A stretch of DNA of 64,000 nucleotides from Lepus europaeus. Lineage: Eukaryota; Chordata; Mammalia; Lagomorpha; Leporidae. Within the stretch, counting starts at the first letter, position 1, and each line of letters starts with the position of its first letter. Below the pieces are notes generated by a model. That model did no database searches and was not told the DNA's origin. It worked only from the letters and a program-made list of their open reading frames with translations. Shown here piece after piece: positions 55,198 to 64,000 of the stretch. A program made the position numbers and the translations under genes. Where the stretch lies: NCBI RefSeq assembly GCF_033115175.1, contig NC_084834.1, positions 90,628,462 to 90,692,461 of the forward strand, written 5' to 3'.

Positions 55198-57179
55198 AAA
55201 GCAATGTTTACTAAAGTGAAAAACCAAGACTGACTAATGCCCATGAACTGTAATGATTATGTGGATAGAAGGTCTAGAAAAGAAACAAGGGAGCCCTTCC
55301 TGGATGTTCTCATTGTATGGGATAGTTGAAATGGGGTTTGCCTTATTGCTTGTCTAGGTCAAGAATTCCAGTAAGGCTGGTGTAGTAGTGGGAACGTAAA
55401 GGAAAACAGGGAAGAGGCAAGGAAAGTGGTTCAGTGAGCAGGGCTGGAATCCCCTGCAGGTTTAACTGGCAATGACGCTCCATGATTGGGCTGTCAGTGC
55501 CAGCATCTTTTGTCCCAGAACTGTGCTGTGCTCACTCATTCACACTGGCAGAATGGATACCCATGCCCTGTTTTATATGTTCCCCAAAGTTGGTGAGAGG
55601 ACCTCTGCTGAAGCAGCCATAGAAAAATCAAATCCAGTGAGACTCACGTTGATGCAGCCCACAATAATGCAAATATGAATAGAATATGAATGGCATTCAT
55701 CTTCCACTCAGCTCTGGTTGAGAAAAGGAGTGGGCCAAAGTTGTCTGGATGCAGGTGAAGCTGGAGAGAGGGTGATAGGCCGGATAGGGCAAGCCAGATG
55801 AGCCTGCTTTTTCAACATTCTCCTTGAAGCAATCCCTCCCGATGGGACTGATAATGATGGTTATTAGTGAATCTAGGAATTCCTAGAATTGCTGATATTC
55901 TCTGCCAGATATCATTGAAATTAACGCTATGGAAACCATTGTCACTGTTGACACCAAGCCCGGGACAGAACAAATTTGTGCTGTTAGAATGTCAGAACTT
56001 CCCAGATGAATAGCTGTGTGGGTTTGCTTCAGCCAGTATGTCAATTTCTTTATCACACCAGCCTGCACTTTTGGTGATTAAAGTTTTTGGGCCAAACAAT
56101 CATGTTATGGGTCATTTTATACCAGGCTTATCTGCAGAAAGACTAGAAATGACCGATGAAAGTAGAAGAGGGTCCCACAGTGCTCCTCATTTCCACCTTT
56201 CAGATATTGCACAAGTTCGTGTGCAATGGCTCGAACCATTCTTGTCTTGACCCCAGTTGCTTGTTTAAAGCTTTCCAGGCTTTGCAGAATAGGAATCACA
56301 CTAAGAGAAAGGTGGAAGTGATATAGGGTACAGCAAACATGGGAGCCGACACTGAGTTTGCAGGTTCAGTTATACCTCAGAGAAAAATGCAGACAAACTC
56401 TCTTAAGTGCATTGTCTGCCCAAACAGGACAAGGTAGTGATTTGAGGGAAAGGAACAGGATGGGGCATGAGACCTGTGACTCCAGTGTTGGACAGAGCAT
56501 GGGAAGGGGAGCCTCTGGTTTAGGTTTTCCCTTTCTCCTTCTTCCTGATGCACGAGTCTGTAGTTGACCTTGAGATGATGATGTGAAGAGAATTCAGGCT
56601 GGAGATGAGTCTGAGTTTGTTTCCTATATGTAGCCCTGTAAACATTTGCAACTTTTCCCTGAGGATGACTTGTGTTCGTTCACTACTCTACATCTCTTGG
56701 TAGACAAAAATCTTAATCTTCAGTTTTTGACTGTGAGTTCTCTTTTGGTGACTAATTGTTTTAAGAGAGTGAGACAATATTTCCTGTATTTTTTCCCATC
56801 AGTTTTGGTAACTGGAGCTCCTTACATCTACTCCCTGCTAGCCTCTTTGGGTTACGGTGAAGATCCCTGAAGACAATCATGAGCCTGATGGCTATTCCTG
56901 AGTTCTTTCTTCAATTTGGAATCAATCTTGTTTAAAATGTTAAAGATTATTAGGCCAAATTCTTCTACAGGCCTTTCAGGTGAAATGTAGCCTGTTCACA
57001 AGATGACTTTTCTTATGAAAGTCAAGGACATGCAGAGGAGAGACGAGTGTAGGCTTCATTCTGTATGAAGGGTCATATTTACTACGAAGATCTGCTCCCC
57101 CCAAACCCCCGGGTAGATCGACTCTCCTTCTTGACCTTCCTCCCCACTGAGCCCTGCATGGTTTTCTCTTGGATGCCTG
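55198..57179. other. Long repeat-free stretch
   Basis: About 2 kb with no SINE or LINE recognised. 55860-56230 has well-balanced composition and words such as 'gggtcattttataccaggct' that make it a candidate conserved element. No exon supported. Confidence 0.35.
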
Positions 57180-57335
57180 AACACATTATTATTGTCTTCC
57201 AGTTCTGCCTCCCCTGCACCATCCTGTAAGCCCTTTAAGAGTAGTGGCAGTGACTTATTTGCATCTGTTAGATCTGTAAAAAATCCTTATAAACAGTAGT
57301 TGCTTAAAGAATGCTTTTTGAATGATTTAATGAAT
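57180..57335 (+). repeat. L2 3' end
   Basis: 'ctgtaagccctttaagagta', 'aacagtagttgcttaaagaa' and 'tttttgaatgatttaatgaat' are the L2 terminal sequence. Confidence 0.75.
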
Positions 57336-57446
57336 TGTGGTGCTATTAGAGAGATATTAAAATAATTCACTTATTTTTAATAAACGATGCATGCTCATTA
57401 TAAAGGTCCAACCAAACAGGAAAATACAGAATAAAAGAGATAGATA

Positions 57447-57766
57447 TGAGCTGTGTTGTGATGCTGAGTGTTAAGTCACTGCCTGCAATACTGGCATCCC
57501 ATATCACGTACCAGCTGAAGTCTGCCTGGTCTTCGTCTGATCTAGTACCTTGCTAATTTACTTGGGAAGGTAGTAGAGGATGGTCTAAATGCTTGGTCCC
57601 TTGCTACCTGCATGTGAGACCTGGTTAGGCCCAGCTCTGGCCATTCGGGTAGTGAACCAGTGGATAGCAGATCTTTCTCCTTCCTTCCTTCCTTCTCTCC
57701 CTCCCTCCCCCCCTTCCTTTGTAATTGCCTTTCAAATAAATAAATACACTTTTTTTTTCTAAAAAA
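57447..57766 (+). repeat. CSINE
   Basis: Diverged head 'gagctgtgttgtgatgctga', tail 'cctttcaaataaataaatac', with a (CCTT)n/(CCCT)n run at 57679-57719. Confidence 0.9.
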
Positions 57767-58869
57767 AGTAGATATCATGAATTCTACCATTTAGAAATAA
57801 CTATTGCTAAAACTGGTGATGGCCGCAATTCTAAATGTAAGGAAAAATGAATTGTTGACTTTGTACCAATGATGTCTAGATTAGGTAGGAGTAAATAAAG
57901 TCAGAGACTTAGTACAGACTTAAGAATAGTATTTAGGCCTAATACTATATAAAATCTCATAATTTTTGTAACAGGATCAATTGCTGAGAAAATCAAGTTC
58001 ATGCACTAAAAGTAAAGATAATGCATTTCTTTTAAATATTGGAATTTTTCATATGTTTATAGTAATTCTGTACTGACAACCATGAGTTTGAGTTTATCTA
58101 GATATAAATTTCCTGTTTTCAAAGAGCTAAGATTAAAATAATGAGTACATGTTAAAAAATAGCTTAGTCACTTTCCATGGAAGTAAAAATATAAGTGGAT
58201 AGTGACTCAGATGGTAATTTTGTCTGCGTTGTTCACTCATTCATTTTGTCAACTCTAGTGGATATCTTCGATATTCCAAGCATTATGTAGGTGATATACT
58301 TGCAAATTTTTACTTCTTAAAATACTTTTTTCTTTCATTTTAAGATCTTGAAGAAGCCTATATAATCTTGTGGAGCAGTTTGTTAAGAAGGGAGATTGTA
58401 AAGATTGAGGTGATTAGGTATCCTGGACTGACAGGAACAAGATCAGGTAAATCATTTTGCCCCAAGAGGTTAACTCTGATTCCTTATATCTGTGGATGTG
58501 CATCAGACCACACGGTTTTTGTGCTCTTTAGTTTTGGTCCAGTTTGACCTAAGATTTCATTGGAGGTTTTCCTTACATTCTATCTTAGTGATTTTTTTCC
58601 TTGACATTTTGATACATATTTGTTGGAATCTTAGAACCCCATCTACCCCACAGGATGAGATGTGGTATAGCACCAAGGGAGTCTTGGTCAGGAATCAGAA
58701 GGTCTGGCTCTTTAAGGGCAGGTTCATCTACCATTTCTAAGTCTTGGTCGCATGTCAGACACAGAATTCATCAGTTTCGCATATACCACGTTTTAAAGAT
58801 ATTCACGATGGCTTGTAAGCTATGTCCTATCATATGCATTTTACTGGTGGAGTAAGTGATGGATAAGTG
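57767..58869. other. Unique stretch
   Basis: About 1.1 kb with nothing recognised. Confidence 0.35.
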
Positions 58870-59050
58870 TGTTTCTGGCTTTGGAGTCTAGTTGTAACGG
58901 TGTGACTATGTCATGTCCATTCTTTCTCTCAGGTTCCTTAATTAGACATTATTTTATAGGATTTGGTGACTATTAGATGAATTAAGTATGTGAAATGCAT
59001 AGAGTGGTTTCTGACCTATAGTAAGCACTAAGTAAACACAAGATAATTTT
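58870..59050 (+). repeat. MIR, diverged
   Basis: 'ctctcaggttccttaattag', 'ggatttggtgactattagat' and 'agtaagcactaagtaaacac' follow the MIR 3' half. Confidence 0.65.
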
Positions 59051-59079
59051 GTCTGTGACAAACTATCTTTGTCTAGCTC

Positions 59080-59210
59080 TGTGACATTGGGCAAGTTATT
59101 AGTATTTCTGGATATGCAGCACCATATTGAAAAATTGTTATGGTATTGTTGGAAGGCTGAAAAGGCACATTCAGTGTCAAATCACACAGTGATATGTAAA
59201 TATTAGCATT
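59080..59210 (+). repeat. MIR fragment
   Basis: 'tctgtgacattgggcaagtt' is the MIR core; the rest is degraded. Confidence 0.6.
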
Positions 59211-59572
59211 AGTATTAAATTATTGATTAAATAGAATATCCTTACTATTAATCTGAGTTCCAATTTGTCTTGGAAATTCTATCATAATATACTGACAAAA
59301 GAGACAAGTGCTGAAGGATCCACTAAATTGTTTCTGCCTTAAATTGTCCAAGCTTCTTTTTGCTAAGCTCTAAAAAAGGCAATTCCAATATTATCTGCTG
59401 GCCTCTAACATGTCATAAATTCTGATCAGGGAGTAGGAAAGATTCTATGAATAGGTAAGAGAACTATTTTTTTTTTTTTTGCAGCAGACTCAGTAGTTCC
59501 TTGGGATGTGTTATAACAACAACCTATGTGTGACAGTGAGGGTGTTTTTCATATAACTTCTACTTCCTTTGT
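59211..59572. other. Unique stretch
   Basis: Nothing recognised. Confidence 0.35.
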
Positions 59573-59590
59573 AACAATCTCTTTTTTTTT

Positions 59591-60257
59591 CATTTATTAA
59601 ACTTTTATTTAATGAATATAAATTTCCAAAGTACAGCTTATGGGTTACAATGGCTTCCCCCCTCCTATAACTTCTCTCCCACCCGCAACCCTCCCCTTTC
59701 CCACTCCCTCTCCCCTTCCAATCACATCAAGATTCATTTTCAATTCTCTTTATATACAGAAGATCAGTTTAGTATATATTAGGTAAAGATTTCAACAGTT
59801 TGCCCCCATATAGCAACACAAAGTGAAAAAAATACTGTTGGAGTACTAGTTATAGCATTAAATAAGAGTGTACAGCACATTAAGGACAGAGATCCTTCAT
59901 AATATTTTTTAAAAAATTAATTAATTTTCTATGCCATTTCCAATTTAACACCAGGTTTTTTTTTTTTTTTCATTTCCAAGTATCTTTATATACAGAAGAT
60001 TGATTCAGTATATAATTAGTAAAGATTTCATCAGTTTGTACCCACGCAGAAACACAAAGTGTAAAAATACTGTTTCAGTACTAGTTATAGCATCACTGCA
60101 CATTAGACAACACATTAAGGACAGATCCTACATGGGATGTAAGTACACAGTGACTCCTGTTGCTGACTTAACAATTTGACACTCCTGTTCATGGCGTCAG
60201 TAATCTCCCTAGGCTCTAGTCATGAGTTGCCAAGGCTATGGAAGCCTTTAGAGTTCG
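59591..60257 (-). mobile_element. LINE-1 3' end with duplicated 3' UTR segment and TSD
   Basis: Same layout as 13977-14890: terminal sequence, polypyrimidine tract 59660-59720, then two copies of 'tttatatacagaagat ... acattaaggacaga' (about 59748 and 59987) around an AT-rich linker with a T-run. TSD aacaatctcttttttttt at about 59573-59590 and 60258-60275. Confidence 0.95.
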
Positions 60258-60334
60258 AACAATCTCTTTTTTTTTTAAAGATTTATTTATGACATTTTAA
60301 ATATAGTTTTAAACTTAATTCTTTAAAACTTTTT

Positions 60335-60654
60335 TTTAAAGATTTATTTTATTTATTTGAAAGATAGAGTTACAGAGAGAGGTAAAGACACACAGAGAGA
60401 GGTCTTCCATCCGCTGGTTCACTCCCCAGATGGCCACAACGGCCGGAGCTGCACTGATCAGGAGCCAGGAGCTTCCTCCGGGTCTCCCACATGGGTGCAG
60501 GGACCCAAGGACTTGGGCCATCTTCCACTGTTATTCCAGGCAATAGCAGAGAGCTGGATAGGAAGAGGAGCAGCCAGGACTAGAACCGGCGCCCATCTGG
60601 GATGCTGGCACTGCAGGCCAGGGCGTTAACCCACTGCGCCACAGCGCCGGCCCC
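60335..60654 (-). repeat. CSINE with TSD
   Basis: Flanks aattctttaaaactttt at 60317-60333 and aattctttttaacttt at 60655-60670. Ends 'gcgccacagcgccggcccc', CpGs retained. Confidence 0.94.
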
Positions 60655-60667
60655 AATTCTTTTTAAC

Positions 60668-61118
60668 TTTATGTGAATGATAATACTTCCATTCTACCCA
60701 TGAGAAACTGAGACCCAGACTTGCAATGCTGTGATGACTCTCCAATGCTAACTAGACATACTTAGTGGAGAATCCATGGGTTCAGCACATAGTTCCTAAG
60801 ACAGCCCTTGCTTTAGAAAGCAGCTTGAAGTTTGAGGTTCCCCATGCCACATGTACTTTTGGCTAACTGGTTACAAATTAAAGGGTTCCTGTGACCCGTT
60901 TGGGCTGTAGAATTCACTAGAACAGGATGGTGCTACACTTGCAGTTATAGTTTTGTTTTAAAGAATATATATAGGCTAAGTTTTGGAAGGATTTTGAACC
61001 CCGGAGTTTCTGCGTTTCCATTTTCTTTGCATGTGGGTTCAGGACAAATCATGCTTCCAGAATATCAATGTGTTTACCAACCAGAAAACTTACCCATGCT
61101 TCAGAAACCAGAGTCTTT
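60668..61118. other. Unique stretch
   Basis: Nothing recognised. Confidence 0.35.
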
Positions 61119-61168
61119 TTGAAAAAATTTATTCATTTATTTCAAAGGCAGAGCAACAAAGAGAAAGG

Positions 61169-61220
<52 letters not shown>

Positions 61221-61479
61221 ATCAATCTCCCTTTGATTCACTCTCTACATCCCCACAATATCTAGGTCTGGGACAGGCTGAAGCCAGGAGATAGGAAATC
61301 CAGCCAGGTTTCCCCACAAGTGGCAGGTGCCTAAGTATTTGGACCATCTTCCACTGCCAGAGGTAACTTAGCAGGGAGCTAGATTGGAAGCAGAGCAGTC
61401 ATTGGAACTGGCACTCATACGGGATGCTGGCATTTCGATCTGTGGCTTGACTCGCTGTTTCACAATGCTGGTCTCTAGG
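61119..61479 (-). repeat. CSINE with (GA)n
   Basis: 'ttgaaaaaatttattcattt' to 'ttcacaatgctggtctct', with a (GA)n run at 61164-61216. Confidence 0.9.
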
Positions 61480-62079
61480 TACACAGTTTTTATTGGAGTT
61501 GCACTGATTGAGAACAACCATCTGGTGAATAATTCAATTTCCAGCCACTTTGCCTTGCCTGGAGGTTAGGCTGATATCACCTGGTTCAAAGCCCCAATCC
61601 TCTTTGTCATATGGTTGGATTTTCTAGCATGATCAACTCTTACCCTGAGCCATCTCCTTAGGTCAAACTCAGGTGGGATCCAAAGACTCAATGTGTATAA
61701 AGAAGACACTCCTAACTGGGGGAAATTCCAAGAGTTTAGGGACTTTCTCTCATGGCTCTGGGACACATTTTTTCTAATAGTACTTTAAACATCACGAGAA
61801 TCAGTAAGCTTTGATTAAATGAGGGCACGAAGGAATGAATGAGGAAGTGAAAAATATCTGATGGGTTGTCCAAGGGATTGGAACCAGGCTTTCTAAGGTC
61901 TGTTCCAGAGTAATGGACTTGGGAACCTCTGAAAGGTACACCCATGGAATAGCCTGGATCTACCAAATCCACAAGCTTGCAGGTACGATGCTTGCTAGGT
62001 TCCAGGTCACAGCTGGGCGTGCTAGGGGTGATGGGGATGATGCTTCTTCAGGGTGTGCCTTGCCCATGCCACACCACAC
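61480..62079. other. Unique stretch
   Basis: Nothing recognised. Confidence 0.35.
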
Positions 62080-62300
62080 TGCAGGACATTCACTTACTCC
62101 ACAAAGATTTAGTGAGTGCCTAGTGTATCCTGGGTACTGTTCAAAGTGCTGGGGAAACAGTGATGAACAAGGCAAAATAAAAACTGCTGCCTTTTTGGGG
62201 CCTTCATCCTCATCGGGTAGACAGACAGGAAATCAACACATGAAGATTTGCTAGTCAGGTGGTGATAAATGCTTCAGAGAAAAATAAATTGAATGCCCAG
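62080..62300 (-). repeat. L2 fragment
   Basis: 'agtgagtgcctagtgtatcc', 'aaagtgctggggaaacagtg' and 'ggtgataaatgcttcagaga' match the reverse strand of the L2 3' end. Confidence 0.75.
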
Positions 62301-62559
62301 AACCTGCTGCTGGCCTTCTGCAGGCCGGGCTAGGGCGGCCTGGACAAGTGTGCAGCTCTGGGGCAGAGTGTGTAATTTGTTGTTGCTGCTGTGTGCCCTC
62401 TGGGTTAGAGAAAAATCTGTCCCTGAATGTTTAGCGAGTCTGCTTGGCCTTTTGATTCTGCAGTGATTAAATGCCAGGCTATTGGGAATTAGTTTTATTC
62501 TAATTCAAGGTTAAATGTAGTAAAGACCTCCCTCTTCTCCATCTATCAAAATTCAGCTA

Positions 62560-62850
62560 TGGATCTTTTAAGGGTGTCAGCCCCTCTTTGAAGCCTCCTC
62601 TGACCTCTGCCCACCCCAACTGCATTTAATCCCTTCTTTCTCTGCTTTCACAGCACTTAGCTTTATAGCTCTGTTGCATCAGGTTTCCTTCTGGAATTAC
62701 TCGCTTGTGGGCTATGTTTGCCCAATGAAATTTGTAATTTTCTTGGAGGAAGCAAGGTTCTTTTTGACTCCATTCTTACTGCATTTATCTCCTCTCTCCA
62801 TCCCAGGGAACTTGAGAATATAGTAGCTGTTCAGTTAATTATTGATTGGG
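62560..62850 (+). repeat. L2 3' fragment
   Basis: 'cctctttgaagcctcctctg', 'ctttcacagcacttagcttt' and 'gggaacttgagaatatagta' follow L2. It faces the reverse-oriented L2 fragment at 62080, so the two are separate insertions or were rearranged. Confidence 0.72.
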
Positions 62851-64000
62851 AGAAAGATACCTGATGCCATGCTATGAGTACTGATATCTGATTTGCATTG
62901 TATAAGTTTCTTATGTAATTTCCACTGACTTCCCAGATGAATGGAGTTTTCACTAATTTCTCTAAGACATTAGTTGTGACTATGTAAGACTTATGAATGA
63001 AACAACAACCTGTAGTGGGAACGACAAAAATAAAAATATTTTTTTTTCATTGTAAAGGAATGTGTACTTTAGAAAACTGAGAAAATGTATGTGTACATAA
63101 AGAAAATAAAAATCACATTCTTTTGTTGACTCAAAACAAATCTGTTGAGCTATTACTACTCTAGACACAGGCAAAGCCTCAACAAGTTGACAGTGAACAA
63201 TATAGGAAAGTCCCACTTTCATTGAAGACAGAAATTAAACATATTGATAACTTGCACAGCTATTTCATGATTTCTATAATTCTTACACATGAAAGTGGTT
63301 AATAGTAACACTTTAGTGTATATTTTCCAATATATTTCTAAAAGCAAGATATTCATAACATTTAAAAATGAGATAATACTATAATTCTTCCTAATTTACC
63401 TTTTTAACCATATTATGAATATTTCTTTAGGCTTTTTAATGTTATTCTACAACTTCATTTCAAATAACTAATAAAACTTTGTTTTAGCAATACTCCCAAC
63501 TTCCAAGCCATGATATATTGATTTTTTTTTTGCTGGAATTGGAATTTTTTTGCTCAAAACGTCTGTGAGCATTAAAGCTTTTTATGGGTAGGGATGGATA
63601 AATTACCTCCCTGTCTTGTCCAAAGACTGCCAGTTTACACTTCTAAAAGCCAGGTATGAGAGGACTAGTATCAGGGATTTTTTTTTTTTTTTCATTTAAC
63701 AAGGAATTAACCTGGCCAGTGCCTTTTTTTTTGCTTCTGAGTGTGTGATCATTTCTTACACATTAATCTCTAATGAGATCTGCTCCAGCACAGATAATGA
63801 ATGAAATAATCTGCAATCAGAATTAGGCCAGAGACATGTTTTGCCAAGGTAGATGTCAAGACTATTGCATGGTTTCAGCCCTTAAACCATAAAGCGAGGA
63901 AATGACTAACGGGCCTGTTCTTTATGTTAATTGATTCTTCATTTTGGCCACTGACTTGCCATCACTTGAAGAAAGGGCATTTCAGAAAAAATCCTGTCCC
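62851..64000. other. AT-rich unique stretch with a candidate conserved element
   Basis: No repeat recognised. 63720-63960 carries clustered TAAT/ATTA words (acattaatctctaatgag at about 63761, gataatgaatg at about 63795, gttaattgattc at about 63928). Confidence 0.35.

Noticed and set aside
60276-60296. Extra CSINE tail 'aaagatttatttatgac'
   Set aside because: Too short to call; may simply be AT-rich sequence beside the L1 target-site duplication.

Overview
This is mammalian nuclear DNA, almost certainly lagomorph and most likely rabbit. The basis is about 44 copies of the tRNA-derived lagomorph C repeat (CSINE). There are also several 5'-truncated LINE-1 copies with the lagomorph type of 3' UTR, visible as a C/T-rich tract followed by 'tttatttaatgaatataaa' on the + strand. 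Several CSINE and L1 copies still have recognisable target-site duplications (TSDs). Older layers (MIR, L2, CR1/L3-like, L1M, MaLR LTRs) fit any eutherian. Nothing prokaryotic, viral or CRISPR-like is present. Family names come from recognising sequence by eye; no database was searched.

Layout. The first ~2.6 kb looks like the 3' end of a + strand gene: intron-like sequence with two CSINEs, then a polypyrimidine tract and AG acceptor at 1376. A 32-codon open terminal exon follows (stop at 1474-1476), then a ~1.1 kb 3' UTR with AATAAA signals at 2110 and 2561. I could not identify the protein. The other ~61 kb is repeat-rich intergenic (or very large-intron) DNA. The only recognisable gene relic there is a processed ferritin light chain (FTL) pseudogene on the minus strand at about 38926-39905. 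It has lost its ATG, carries indels, is split by a CSINE and is truncated at the 3' end. It keeps much of its 5' UTR, including an iron-responsive element with an intact loop. A second, weaker terminal-exon candidate on the + strand lies at 43573-43734.

Regulation. Three CTCF-like motifs lie at 27301, 29863 and 31373. The first two point left and the third points right, which is the divergent layout often seen at chromatin domain boundaries. Several repeat-free stretches rich in TAAT and octamer-like motifs (8130-8690, 33560-34010, 53285-53480, 55860-56230, 63720-63960) are candidate conserved non-coding elements. This is inference only, because no alignment was possible.

Mobile-element history. 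TSDs show a CSINE inside a CSINE (12757-13037), a CSINE inside an L2 (46890-47205), a CSINE inside the FTL pseudogene, and a CSINE and an L1 using the same target word so that it now occurs three times (43865/44208/44951). Two L1s share an internally duplicated 3' UTR, and another L1 carries a possible short 3' transduction. The longest open frames in the window come from SINEs or simple repeats and are not genes. I found no convincing novel biological system; the items most worth checking are the unidentified terminal exon, the CTCF trio and the retained IRE.
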